The notes: generated by a model from the letters alone, not told the origin. Positions 11,500 to 22,491 are shown, counted from the first letter of the stretch. The stretch: 64,000 nucleotides of DNA from Prionailurus bengalensis (GCF_016509475.1 NC_057343.1:94964501-95028500); one strand, 5' to 3'. Numbers and translations: made by a program.

Positions 11500-11558
11500 T
11501 CATTGGGAGCATGTATTTTTATGCAGAGGTTTTGTGTTTCTGAGGTATGCATATGCTG
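11500..11558 (+). repeat. 59-base direct repeat, copy 2, abutting a SINE head
   Basis: Perfect copy of 10083-10141 joined without a gap to the truncated antisense SINE that starts at 11559. Confidence 0.95.
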
Positions 11559-11636
11559 ATCCCACAATGCTAGGATCATGACCTGAGCTGAAATCGAGTC
11601 AGATGCTCAACCAACTGAGCCACCCAGGTGCCCCAA
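11559..11636 (-). mobile_element. CAN SINE head fragment
   Basis: Only the tRNA-derived part remains: AGGATCATGACCTGAGCTGA through CAACTGAGCCACCCAGGTGC. The tail side has been replaced by the 59-base repeat. Confidence 0.88.
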
Positions 11637-11714
11637 GGGTGCCTATTTTAATTTGCTGCCTATAAACTTCATGAGGTTGTTAGAAAGATCAGTGAATTAA
11701 AGCAAGCTAGTTAT

Positions 11715-11920
11715 GGTTAACATCATTCAGCCTCTGCCCCTGTACTGGCTGTCTAACTTTGTTCAAGTTACTTAACCTCTTTGACCTTCATTGACCTTAT
11801 CTACAAAATGGAGTGATAATAATAATGCCAACCTATAGAGTAGGTATAAGCATCAAAAAAGATACATGAAGCTTATGGCTAAATGACTGACGTGTAGTAG
11901 ACAGTGGTTTTTAGCTAACT
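11715..11920 (+). mobile_element. MIR SINE
   Basis: Diverged MIR core: AAGTTACTTAACCTCTTTGACC, ATCTACAAAATGGAGTGATAATAATAATGCC. Ancient mammal-wide repeat. Confidence 0.7.
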
Positions 11921-12384
11921 TTACCATTAAAGCGTATATTTATAAGGAAGGCATACAAAGTATTATTCCATTAGTATGCAAATTGAATTGGATAAGGAAG
12001 TTCTATTTTATCTTATTTTTATGAGAATTTGTTAATCTTTTTATCCTCTATGTTGTGTGCTTAGAATGAATTTTATATGGTGATAGAGTTAGCCACTAAG
12101 AAATTGACCTAATTGGAGGAACTTGTAAGTCAAGAATACTTAAGTGAAGAAAGATCCTGTGATCTTCCCTTTATCACATAGGAAATTGTGCTAGGTGGGT
12201 GCTGCTGGACATAGAATGGTGTGCCAGTGGAAGCCTCACTGCCTACCACCCCATATCATTGTTCTCTTTTATTATAAGGCTATGCTTGAAAGCACCTTGT
12301 TAAGTAGCCTACTGCATCAACTTTGGGCTCTCTAGGTTATTTTTAAGAATTATCTAGGAAGATCAGCTGACCAGTACTTAGGGA

Positions 12385-12490
12385 CTATGGGAAGTTGCAG
12401 CTCCCCTGGGCGGCGGGTGCCGGGAGATAAACCGGTGGTCCATGGGAGGATGAGTTCTGGTGCAGTTCCTCTTCTGACGAAAGAGGGAGC
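12385..12490. other. Small GC-rich island inside intron 3
   Basis: About 100 bases much richer in G+C than the surroundings, with several CpGs (GGGCGGCGGGTGCCGGG, AACCGGTGG). It has no SINE or LINE match I can see and no clear open frame. Confidence 0.5.
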
Positions 12491-12825
12491 CCTGGCCCAG
12501 TTGGCTTATTTTGCCAGCAATCCAGAGTGATTACTTGGGATCATTTCAGGAAAATTTACACTTGCTACATCATACTTTAACCTGAGTATTAAAAGTTTCT
12601 GTTTTCAGTAAGATTCATTTCTCATATACATGTAAGAAACCAAAAATGTTTCTATAAACAATTCGTTTTCTATCTTATTTTTACTGAGAAGTCTATTTTC
12701 CAATAATTGGAAATATATTCACTTTTCACTTATTTACACTGCTGCTTCGTGATAAATCTTGGTATTGAATTTGAAGATTCTTTTCTAATTTACCTGTTAA
12801 CTTTTCAGCCACCCTCTAGGGAGGC

Positions 12826-13060
12826 ATCATAGAGTCAGGTTGGTGTTTGGAGTCAAATGGCATGGATTTGAATATTGCCTCTTGCCATCTAACAGTTATA
12901 TAACTTTGAGCAAATTACTTAACCGTATCCACTTATCCATTCCCAATTCTCTCGTCTGTAGGTGCTGATAGGCATACCTACCTTATCAACATTGTTGTAA
13001 GAATGAGAACTAATGTTTATAGTTGGCATAGGGCCTAGAACATGGTAGATATGTTATTAT
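12826..13060 (+). mobile_element. MIR SINE
   Basis: Near full-length MIR layout: TAGAGTCAGGTTGGTGTTTGG, GAGCAAATTACTTAACC, GTTGTAAGAATGAGAACTAATG, GGGCCTAGAACATGGTAG. Confidence 0.8.
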
Positions 13061-13088
13061 GTAATTTCTAGTGGTGAAGAAAGTATTT

Positions 13089-13291
13089 AAAAAAATTTTT
13101 TTTAATGTTTGTTTATTTTTGAGAGAGAAAGTGTGAGTGGGGGAGGGGCAGAGAGAGAGGGCGACAGAAGATCTGATGTGGGCTCCCTGCTGACAGCCGC
13201 GAGCCCGAAGTGGGGCTCAAACTCACCATGAGATCATGACCTGAGCTGACGTCAGATGCTCAGCCAACTGAGCCACTCAGGCACACCTGTA
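13089..13291 (-). mobile_element. CAN SINE, antisense
   Basis: Head GAGCCACTCAGGCACACC. Perfect 12-base duplication AAGAAAGTATTT at 13077-13088 and 13292-13303. Confidence 0.94.
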
Positions 13292-13539
13292 AAGAAAGTA
13301 TTTTGGAACTCAGGTGCTTAAAGTCAGAATTTTGGAACTAGAAAAAAATAAAATTTATTTTTTTCTCCTTTTAAAGTAGGTTTGAGAGAGAGAGAAAAAC
13401 TCAACTTATCTTGGTGTTTTTCTTTGACTTAAGGTGAATTCCTAATTTGCCAGGGTAGGATGGTTGGTTTTCAGGGAGGAATTGGTAATACAGGAGGAGA
13501 CTCATTAAGCTTGGGTTTTCAAATTTTCTTCTTCTTTAA

Positions 13540-14270
13540 AGTTTTCAAAAACATATGTTGAAATTATTTCATACTTACAAAAGAGTGACAAATACAATAC
13601 AAAGAATTCTTGCATATCATACCTTCACCCAGATTCTCTAAATTTAACATCTTCTATAACCACAGTATAATGACTAAAATCGGGAAATCAACATCGATAT
13701 AATACTATTATTTAATCTGCAGACCTCATTCAAAACTTGCCAGTTGTCCCGTGTATTGTCATTTTTCTCATTCAGAGTTTAATTCAAGTCACGTACTGCA
13801 TTTAGTTTTCACGTCTCCTGAGTCTCCCTGACTCTGTAATAGTTCATCTTTGTCTTTCATGCATTCCATGTCTTTCATATCTGGAGCCTTTGAAGAGTAC
13901 AAGCCCATTATTTTATAGAATATTCCTCAGTTTGAGTATACCACAGAAGCGCTGTTAACATCCTTTGCAGTGCATCGTATCAAGAGGGACACAATCTCAT
14001 TTTGTCTCACTATAATATTTATTCCGACCCCTTGGTTAAGACCGTGCCTGCCAGGTTCGTCTACTGTAAACTTCTGTTATCTCTTTGTGCTTGAAAGTAT
14101 CTTATGGGGAATAATTTTGAGATGATGTAAATATCCTTTATCTAATCATCTTTTTGGTCATTAATTTCAGTTTGTTTCAGTGATTCTTGCCTGAAGAATT
14201 AGTGTTGTGGCGTTTTCCAAATGGTGATTTTCCAGTATGCCCTCTGTATTGACTAGTTAAAATTATATAA
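13540..14270. mobile_element. Old L1 3' region (L1M/L1ME-type), strand uncertain
   Basis: Recognisable as a common ancient L1-derived text: ACAAAAGAGTGACAAATAC, CTTCACCCAGATTCTCTAAA, CCAGTTGTCCCGTGTATTGTC, CAAATGGTGATTTTCCAG. T-rich on this strand, so the element probably reads on the minus strand. Confidence 0.5.
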
Positions 14271-14510
14271 GGAAAATCTTTCTAGGTTTTGCATTTATTT
14301 TATTTTGTTCTAAGTCGTATCAATTGTACCATATACATGGAAGAACATTTTTTAATTATATGTGGGAGAATATTTTTCAAGATCAGATATGATTTTTAGA
14401 TCAGCTTTTGCTTGTAAGTTTAAATATAATTTTAATAATCTCTCACGAGTCGCTTTTGTGCACAGAAGGAAATGATTCAGAGGCTATTTTCATTTTCAAA
14501 ATTAGTATTT

Positions 14511-14726
14511 TGGGCACCTGGGTGGCTCAGTTGGTTGATTGTCCAACTTTGGCTCAGGTCTATGAGTTTGTGAGGTTGGCTCACAGTTTGTGAATTTGAG
14601 CCCTGCATCAGGCTTTCTGCTGTCAGCACGGAGCCTGCTTAGAATCCTCTGTCCCTCTGTCTCTGCCCCTCCCCTGCTTGTGTGCGTATATGCTCTCTTT
14701 CTCTTAAAAATAAACATTAAAAAAAA
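14511..14726 (+). mobile_element. CAN SINE, sense
   Basis: Head TGGGCACCTGGGTGGCTCAG, tail TTAAAAATAAACATTAAAAA. Flanked by CAAAATTAGTATTT / CAAAATTAATATTT (14497 and 14727). Confidence 0.93.
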
Positions 14727-14999
14727 CAAAATTAATATTTGGTTGAAAACCCTGATTCTTCCTTAGACTTCTAAATCCAACATACAAATCATATTAAGTC
14801 ATTTTAATGGAGGGGCTCCAATATAATTAAGTTTCCTATGGTACAAGAAGTCCGCTTTGCACAATTCTGTGTTCATGTGGGTGGTAGAAGTATTGAAAGT
14901 TAGTTTTTGCTTTATACTATTCTGTATTTTCTAAATTTTCTAAGTAACTACTTACTACATTAAAATCAAGTACTATTTCCTATTGTTGGAGGCAGTATG

Positions 15000-15232
15000 C
15001 CTAGTGAATAAGAATTTGGGTTCTGCAGTGAGACTTTCTTCTACTTACCCGTATTAGTAGTTAGTTGACTTTTTGCTAATTTAGAACCTTTCTTGCTGTA
15101 AGTGGCCGATAATAAAAGTATCTGCCTTATGACTTACCATGAAGGAGTAAATAAAATAATATATTTAAAGCGCCTAGAACCATAGCAATGACATAATAAC
15201 ATGTACTCAATAGATTTTGGCTATTATCATTA
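15000..15232 (+). mobile_element. MIR SINE
   Basis: Diverged MIR: TTGGGTTCTGCAGTGAGAC near the 5' side and AAAGCGCCTAGAACCATAGC, ACTCAATAGATTTTGGCTATTATC at the 3' side. Confidence 0.7.
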
Positions 15233-15683
15233 ATCTTTTTTTTTTTTTTAAGAAAAACAGAAATAAGTCACATAGAAAGAATCCTTGATGTGAACTCTTT
15301 TAGAATCATTTTGATGTGAGAGTAGAAGACAGCTTGCCCTCTCATCAACTTTTAATTTTTACATGCTGCGTTTGAGAGTTTAATCTGTGTAAAGTACTGG
15401 TACGAGGTAAATGCACAATAAATGGCTCTGTGTTTACTAAGACTGTCCTCATCGGCATGTTAGCGTCCGGGTCAGGTTTGGTGGAAATTTGGTCCAGAAC
15501 CCAGTCATATTCCAAGTCGAGTGCCATTTACACACCTTAAGCACCGTATTTTGAAGATCCTGAATCTCCATGCAGTAGTACGTACTGGAGAGTGTCCCTA
15601 AGCTGTATTCATCGTGTTCTTCAAAGGCCGTTGATCTGGTTTTAAGTTCAGTTTGCCTTCCCCAGCTCTTCTGGTACATTTTT

Positions 15684-15891
15684 TTTTAATGTTTTTATTT
15701 ATTTATTATTGAGACAGAGAAAGAGCATGAGCAGGGGAGGGGCAGAGAGAGAGGGAGACACAGAATCCAAAGCAGGCTCCAGGCTCTAAGCTGTCAGCAC
15801 AGAGCCCGACGCGGGGCTCAAACTCATGGAGTGTGAGATCATGACCTGAGCTGAAGTTGGATGCTCAGCCAACTGAGCCACCCAGGCGCCC
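15684..15891 (-). mobile_element. CAN SINE, antisense
   Basis: Full length. Perfect 18-base duplication CTCTTCTGGTACATTTTT at 15666-15683 and 15892-15909. Confidence 0.96.
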
Positions 15892-16202
15892 CTCTTCTGG
15901 TACATTTTTAGTGGCGTTTTTTGGATTCTTGGCTTGAGCTAAACCAGTATCTCTCTAGAACATCTTGCTGCTGACTAAAAACAATTTTTTTCTTTTTAGA
16001 TCTCTTGCCATATTATTAGTATTCTTAAATTTGTGCCTCCTATTTTGGGGTTTAAGACTTTTTCTATCTTATGATATGTCAACTTAACATTTACATATTT
16101 CATTTAATGTTATAGATTTCCTGCTGAAATCTGATAGAAGTCCTCAAACTCAGAAAAAAATAATTATATTTTACCTAGAAACAAAACTCTAAAGGGAGGG
16201 TG

Positions 16203-16408
16203 GGGGGCTCCTGGGTGACTCAATTAGTTAAGTGTCTGACTTCAGCTCAGGTCATGATCTTATGGTCTATGAGTTTGAGCCCCTCGTCAGGCTCTGTGCT
16301 GACAGCTCAGAGACTGGAGCCTGCTTTGGATTCTGTGACTCCTTCTCTCTCTGCCTCTCCCCCACACATGCTGTGTCTCTTAAAAAATATATATTTTTTT
16401 AAATAAAG
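16203..16408 (+). mobile_element. CAN SINE, sense
   Basis: Head GGGCTCCTGGGTGACTCAAT, then GACAGCTCAGAGACTGGAGC. The tail is altered to AAAAAATATATATTTTTTT. Confidence 0.9.
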
Positions 16409-16569
16409 TGGGGGGTGGGTCTGCCATGTAAGTGATACTGCTTAAGGATATTTTGTGGCTTCTGTTTTACCTAAGGCATATTTTTATTTCTCCATATGTG
16501 TATATTATAATACTAGCCAACATACATATTCTTGAAGGGAGACATTATTCTAAACCCTTTATGTGTATT

Positions 16570-16778
16570 CATTTTTTTTGATGTTTTATTTTATTTTTGA
16601 GAGAGAGACAACACAAGTGGGGTAGCGGCAGAGAGAGAGGGAGACACAGAATTTGAAGCAGGCTCCAGGCTCTGAGCTATCAGCACAGAGCCTAATGCGG
16701 GGCTCGAACTCATGAGCTGTGAGATCATGACCTGAGCCAAAGTTGGATGCTCAACTGACTGAGCCACCCAGGTGCCTC
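16570..16778 (-). mobile_element. CAN SINE, antisense
   Basis: Full length, head GAGCCACCCAGGTGCCTC, tail side TGATGTTTTATTTTATTTTT. Confidence 0.92.
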
Positions 16779-16954
16779 GATTTTTTATTGTTTTATGTGC
16801 TTGAATTCTCTCATGAGAGTCTCAACTTAATACCCTGCTTATCTATTCCCAAGATAGCTTCAATTTGATTTCTTTGGCCTTTGTCCTCCAAGAGTTCATT
16901 TTCTTGTCATTGAGTGTGGCTTTATTTTCATCAATATATGTTTAATTTTTTTTT

Positions 16955-17175
16955 TTTTTAAATTTTTTTTTTCAACGTTTATTTATTTTTGGGACAGAGA
17001 GAGACAGAGCATGAACGGGGGAGGGGCAGAGAGAGAGGGAGACACAGAATCGGAAACAGGCTCCAGGCTCTGAGCCATCAGCCCAGAGCCTGACGCGGGG
17101 CTTGAACTCACGGACCGCGAGATCGTGACCTGGCTGAAGTCGGACGCTTAACCGACTGCGCCACCCAGGCGCCCC
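16955..17175 (-). mobile_element. Young CAN SINE inserted into the oligo-T of another SINE
   Basis: Young-type diagnostic bases (GACTGCGCCACC, TGGCTGAAGTCGGACG, TTTTTCAACGTTTATT). TAATTTTTTTT lies on both sides, and the right copy is the oligo-T of the older SINE starting at 17176. Confidence 0.93.
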
Positions 17176-17391
17176 TAATTTTTTTTTTAATGTTTATTTT
17201 TGAGAGAGGGAGAGACAGAGACAGCATGAGTGGGGGAGGGGCAGAGAGAGAGAGGGAGACAGAATCTGAAGCAGGCTCCAGGCTCTGAGCTGTCAGCACT
17301 GAGCCGATAGGGGGCTCAAATTCACAGACTGTGATATCATGACCTGAGCCAAAGTTGGATGCTTAACCTCCTGAGCCCCCCAGGCACCCCT
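17176..17391 (-). mobile_element. CAN SINE, antisense, host of the 16955 insertion
   Basis: Older copy, body TTAATGTTTATTTTTGAGAG to head GAGCCCCCCAGGCACCCC. Its oligo-T was used as the target for the younger SINE. Confidence 0.92.
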
Positions 17392-17411
17392 ATATATATT
17401 CATCACTAAAA

Positions 17412-17565
17412 CGACTGTATGGCATAAGTACCATTATTATGTCCAGATGAAGAAACCAAGATTTAGAGCTAAATAACTTGCCCTAGATTTCATAGAGGCT
17501 AAGCTGGAATTTTAATAGAGACATGCTTGCCAAAGCTTATGCTCTTATGTTCTAAGCACTGTTAA
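17412..17565 (-). mobile_element. MIR SINE, antisense
   Basis: Reverse MIR phrases: CATTATTATGTCCAGATGAAG, AAACCAAGATTTAGAGCTAA, ATAACTTGCCCTAGATTTC. Confidence 0.7.
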
Positions 17566-17889
17566 ATACTTAGCTGCCTCATAACAGATTCCAGTTACCT
17601 TTGTGGCCGAGACCCAGGTTTGTAATTAAAGATAAAGGAAACACAAGAAAATTTTGTTACAAGGGCACTGGGAAGGGAGAGTATTTCTGTGTGGATGTGA
17701 ATCTGTTTTTTTTGTTTCTTTTTGGAAAATTAGATAATTAAAATGAAGGAAAACTTAAAATATGATTCTCTTAGTAAATTAATATTTTCCCCATTAACCT
17801 TTGAATTTTTGTAGGGCAGAGATTATTGAGTTGCTGCTTAGTAGATAACCGTTCTATTTAAATTGACCTTAAAACTTGTATCATTTTTA

Positions 17890-18113
17890 TTTTTTTTATT
17901 TGTATTATTTTTGTTAAGCTTATTTATTTTGAGAGAGAAAGAGAGAGAGAAGGAAGTGGGAGAGGGACAGAGAGAGAGGGAGAAAGAATCCCAAGCAGAT
18001 TCCACCATGGCAGCACGGAGCCTGACGTGGGGCTCGATCTCTTGAACCGTGAGATCATGACCTGAGCCAAAATCGAGAGTCAGACACAAATGACTGAGCC
18101 ACCTAGGCACCCC
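17890..18113 (-). mobile_element. CAN SINE, antisense
   Basis: Diverged full-length copy, AGCTTATTTATTTTGAGAGA to GAGCCACCTAGGCACCCC. Faces the sense SINE 35 bases downstream. Confidence 0.9.
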
Positions 18114-18148
18114 AGAATTTTTATCATTTTGAAAATGATACATAAAAG

Positions 18149-18360
18149 TGGTGCCTGGGCTCAGTTGGTTAAGTGTGTGGCTTGATTTCAGCTCAGATCA
18201 TGATCTCACGGTTTGAGAGGTCCAGCCCTGCATTGGGCTCTGCGCTGACAGTGCAGAACCTGCTTGGGCTCCTCTCTCTGCCCTTCCCCCACTTGTGCTC
18301 ACTTTCTCCCTCTTCCTCTATCTCAAATAAACTTAAAAAAAAAAAAAAAAAAAAAAAAAG
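18149..18360 (+). mobile_element. CAN SINE, sense
   Basis: Head AGTGGTGCCTGGGCTCAGTT, TC section, AAATAAACTT and a long A tail (18336-18359). Confidence 0.92.
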
Positions 18361-18649
18361 AAACGTAAGAGAGTGGTATTTACCATGTCACTTTTAGTAC
18401 TTGGTTCTTTTTATCTCCTTGTGAAATATAATGCAATCGCAACTTTGTTACTATTTTTTATTCTGGCTAGAACCCCAAAGGCCCATTAATTTGTTGTTCT
18501 TAATTTCTTTACTTCATTTTGTAGATTATTAGTTTTGTCTTGGCCTTGTCCATATGACACATCAGTGTGTGTATCTACATACAAAGCTCCAGATTTCTAA
18601 CTACATTAAGAATTTCTGCTAAATCAAAATAAGATTAATGGAAACTTTT

Positions 18650-18751
18650 TTTTTAAGATTTATTTTTTAAGTAATCTCTACACACAACATGGTGCTCAGA
18701 CTCGCAACCCCGAAGAGTCGCGTGCTCTATGACTGAACCAGCCAGGCACCC
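18650..18751 (-). mobile_element. Older carnivore SINE type, antisense
   Basis: AAGATTTATTTTTTAAGTAA, TCTCTACACACAACATGGTG, then CGTGCTCTATGACTGAACCA: the CAN SINE form with the AAGATTTTATTTTTAAGTAATC tail, shared more widely in carnivores. Confidence 0.75.
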
Positions 18752-19129
18752 AGTGGAAGAGGGTTTTTTTGAAGAGGGTTTTTGATTTGTTTAGACCAGA
18801 CTTAGCATTTAAATGTCTTAAATCTTAAGAATTCTTTTCCTAAATTAAGAACCTGTAGTTATAATGACATTTTACTGCAGGACACTTTTTTTTTGTATTT
18901 ATATTTTTCAAAGGTGGTATTGTTCTGGTTTAAATATAGGCAACATTTTTCTTTCTATATTAATAAGCATATCACAAAGGCCTGCCAGCCTCAGCAGGTA
19001 GTCACCTTGCTTTTATATCAGTGTTCACCTGCAGAATAGACTTTTCTATTTCTATTTCAATTTTATAATCCTTGCATGTTTTGAACAGCCAGATGAACAG
19101 TACTGGTTTCCTTTTATTAGATGTGTTAC

Positions 19130-19312
19130 GCACTTTATCAAAATTATCAAACTAGATCTGTGAGGTAATCCAAAAAGGTAGGTAGTTTTATCACTGTTTT
19201 CTAGTTCTGAGGTTTGGGGGAGTAAGTGATGCTGAAGCTCACATAGCAAGGTAGCAACAGAGGTGGTTTCCTCACCACTAGACCCTACTGTCTCTTTGAC
19301 AGCCCATAGTTT
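19130..19312 (-). mobile_element. MIR SINE, antisense
   Basis: Reverse MIR layout: TGTGAGGTAATCCAAAAAGG, GAAGCTCACATAGCAAGGTAG, CAACAGAGGTGGTTTCC. Confidence 0.6.
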
Positions 19313-19614
19313 TTTGCTACTCCATGGTTTGCCAGTGGCTCACTTAAAGCTACCAGGAAAATTGTTTTTCACTTTGCCCAACATAGTCTGCACATTGATT
19401 CAGTGGGTTCCACTGATCTTTTATAAGTGTACATAAATGGAGGGGAAGTATTTAGACAGCATTTTCACCAGGATAGTCATCTTCTGATGGCTAAAAACCA
19501 ATGGCTTATAGTATATGGGTAATGAAACCAGGTGATTTGGAAAAAGTAAGCATGGAAAAATAAAGACATATTAGAAACTTTTGACTCTGATGGGTAGGTC
19601 TAATAATGATTTTA

Positions 19615-19718
19615 TTTATTATTTTTTAAATTTTTAGTAGGTCCCACCCCCACTTGGGGCTTGAACTCATGACCTTGAGATGAAGAGTCGCATGCTTTAC
19701 CAACTGAGCCAGGTATCC
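19615..19718 (-). mobile_element. Older carnivore SINE type, antisense, with clean duplication
   Basis: GGGGCTTGAACTCATGACC, AAGAGTCGCATGCTTTACCA. Perfect 15-base duplication CTAATAATGATTTTA at 19600-19614 and 19719-19733. Confidence 0.9.
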
Positions 19719-19739
19719 CTAATAATGATTTTAAATTAA

Positions 19740-21115
19740 AGAAGATTAAATTAAACCACACCATACACAAAAATCTGTTCCACTAGATTTAGTTGAAACA
19801 TGAAAGATAAAACAGTGAAGTTTTTGTTTTCTTCTGGGAGAATATCTTCTTGATGTTACTATAGGCCAAGATTTCTTAAATTGGACATAAAAAAAGATTA
19901 ACCTTAGAGACGATGATAAATTGGAAAATATTGAAAGTGAAAACTTCCAAGAACGTTGGTAGAATAAAAAGGCAAGCCACAGAGTAGGAGAAGATATCTG
20001 TAATATGTATAGATGACAAGACTGTATCTAGGATAATTTAAGAATTTTTAGACACTAGCAAGAAAGACCAATACAAAAATGAGCAGAAATCTTGAACAGG
20101 GGCGCCTGGGTGGCGCAGTCGGTTAAGCGTCTGACTTCAGCCAGGTCATGATCTCGTGGTCTGTGAGTTCGAGCCCCGCGTCAGGCTCTGGGCTGATGGC
20201 TCGGAGCCTGGAGCCTGTTTCCGATTCTGTGTCTCCCTCTCTCTCTGCCCCTCCCCCGTTCATGCTCTGTCTCTCTCTGTCCCAAAAATAAATAAAAACG
20301 TTGAAAAAAAAAAAAAAAAAAGAAATCTTGAACAGACATCACAAAGAAAGATATCTAAATGGCTGATAAATATGAAACAACGCTCAGTGTCATTACAACT
20401 ATCAGGGAAATACAAATTGATGTTACAATGACTTACTGCCACATACCCATGAGATTGGTTAAAATTAAGAGATGGACAACATAACGCTCTGACAAGGGTG
20501 TGTGATTGTGGGAACTCTCATATACTGCTCTTTGGGGTATCCATCTTTAGAATTGCTTTGGAAGTCTGTTTGAAGCCGTCTGCTACCCTGTGACCCCACA
20601 GTTCTCCTCTGTGTGTGCCCTCAGTGGGTATGTGTGCATCCATTCAGTAATAGACACGAATAAGAATATTCCTAGCAGTGCTAACTGTAATGGCTCCATA
20701 CTGGAAACAACCCAAACTGTCAACAGCGAAATGGATAAATACGTTGTGGTATATTCATACAATGGCATACAGTAGATGAGAATGAATGAGCTATTAGGTA
20801 ATAGTTGAATCTCACAAAAATATTGATGAATAAAAGGCACCACTCACAAAAGATTGCATACTGTATGATCTCATATAGTTCAGAAATAGGCAAAACGGAT
20901 CTGTCGTATTAGAAAGAAAGTGGTTACCTTTGATGGTGATGATGACTTACTGAAGTATGAGAGGCTTCTGCAGTGCAGGTAATATTTCAACACCTGATTT
21001 GGGTGTTGGTTACACAGGTATATTTACTTTGTGAAAATTCATCAGGTTATATACATTGTTGTGATTTGTGTACTTCTGTGTATGTATGTTATGCTTCAGG
21101 AAAAATTTCCTGGAG
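19740..21115 (+). mobile_element. Truncated old L1, sense, 3' end
   Basis: Decayed L1 ORF2 C-terminal text (CTAAATGGCTGATAAATATG, GTATATTCATACAATGGCAT, TGTATGATCTCATATAGTTC) followed by a 3' UTR with GGGTGTTGGTTACACAGGTA. Many stops. Split by the SINE at 20100. Confidence 0.75.
20100..20320 (+). mobile_element. Young CAN SINE in the L1
   Basis: GGGCGCCTGGGTGGCGCAGT head and GTCCCAAAAATAAATAAAAACGTTG tail. Perfect 15-base duplication AGAAATCTTGAACAG at 20085-20099 and 20321-20335. Confidence 0.96.
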
Positions 21116-21291
21116 CCGGGGAGCAGAAGTGAAATGGCTTTACTTACTATAACTTATTTAAATATGATGTTATAAATTGGAATTCAGACCATTTCCAACT
21201 TAAAGGTACGGTTTCAGAAGTAATATTTTCTACTTTATCAATGGGAAAAGTTTTTTTCTTCTCACATTCTTCTAAGAAGTTCAAGTTTGTT

Positions 21292-21523
21292 GGGGCGCCT
21301 GTGTGGCGCAGTCGGTTAAGCGTCCGACTTCAGCCAGGTCACGATCTCGCGGTCCGTGAGTTCGAGCCCCGCATCAGGCTCTGGGCTGATGGCTCAGAGC
21401 CTGGAGCCTGTTTCCGATTCTGTGTCTCCCTCTCTCTCTGCCCCTCCCCCGTTCATGCTCTGTCTCTCTCTGTCCCAAAAATAAATAAACGTTGAAAAAA
21501 AAATTAAAAAAAAATAAATAAAA
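21292..21523 (+). mobile_element. Young CAN SINE, sense
   Basis: Young type, GTGGCGCAGTCGGTTAAGCG, tail GTCCCAAAAATAAATAAACG. Perfect 18-base duplication AAGAAGTTCAAGTTTGTT at 21274-21291 and 21524-21541. Confidence 0.97.
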
Positions 21524-21960
21524 AAGAAGTTCAAGTTTGTTAAGCTTGTTCAACTCTTTGTTCAAGCAGCATTATCCCATTCAGTGCTTATAAGCGAGAA
21601 TCTGCTATAAAAAGAAGGAAAATGAATCTGAATTAGTTTCAAGTAGAGTGAATAAAGTCATTCCAGGTACCATGTCACTAAGACCTTGAGGAGAAATTAA
21701 GATAAAGTTGGGAGTTTGAGTGGATATTCTTTGTTTCCTACCTACCTCAAAAAAATTGAAATTGACTGGAAACTTTGAGGCTGACCCCTGTATGCCCCCA
21801 CACTTGGTCATCTGAATAATTTGCCTTCTCACAAATGAAATTGTCGAGTAAAACTGCATATTCTTTGTTACTTATAGACCTCTTACTTCTAGTGACTTTG
21901 GTCTAAGCCAGGGGCCAATAAACTATAGCAGGTCAAGTCCAGCTTGCTGCACCTTTTTGT

Positions 21961-22181
21961 TTTTTTAATTTTTTTTTTTCAACATTTATTTATTTTTGGG
22001 ACAGAGAGAGACAGAGCATGAACGGGGGAGGGGCAGAGAGAGAGGGAGACACAGAATCGGAAACAAGCTCCAGGCTCTGAGCCATCAGCCCAGAGCCTGA
22101 CGCGGGGCTCGAACTCACGGAGCGCGAGATCGTGACCTGGCTGAAGTCGGACGCTTAACCGACTGCGCCACCCAGGCGCCC
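21961..22181 (-). mobile_element. Young CAN SINE in the hAT element
   Basis: Young type. Flanked by CTTGCTGCACCTTTTTGT / CTTGCTGCAACTTTTTGT (21943-21960, 22182-22199), 17 of 18 bases matching. Confidence 0.95.
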
Positions 22182-22249
22182 CTTGCTGCAACTTTTTGTA
22201 AAGTTTTGTTGGAGCAGAGCCATGCTCATTAAAACAGTTTTTTTTTTTT

Positions 22250-22476
22250 TTTAAGTTTTTTTTTTTTTTTTTTCAACGTTTATTTATTTTTGGGACAGAG
22301 AGAGACAGAGCATGAACGGGGGAGGGGCAGAGAGAGAGGGAGACACAGAATCGGAAATAGGCTCCAGGCTCTGAGCCATCAGCCCAGAGCCTGACGCGGG
22401 GCTCGAACTCCCGGACCGCGAGATTGTGACCTGGCTGAAGTCGGACGCTTAACCGACTGTGCCACCCAGGCGCCCC
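22250..22476 (-). mobile_element. Young CAN SINE inserted in the oligo-T of an older SINE
   Basis: Young type (GACTGTGCCACCCAGGCGCC). CAGTTTTTTTTTTTT occurs on both sides (22235 and 22477), the right copy leading into the older SINE. Confidence 0.93.
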
Positions 22477-22491
22477 CAGTTTTTTTTTTTT

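Noticed and set aside
20100..20180. tRNA-like head of SINEs as a tRNA gene
   Set aside because: It shows tRNA-derived box elements (GTTCGAGCC) but is fused to the SINE body, occurs about 48 times, and has no complete cloverleaf with a proper 3' end.
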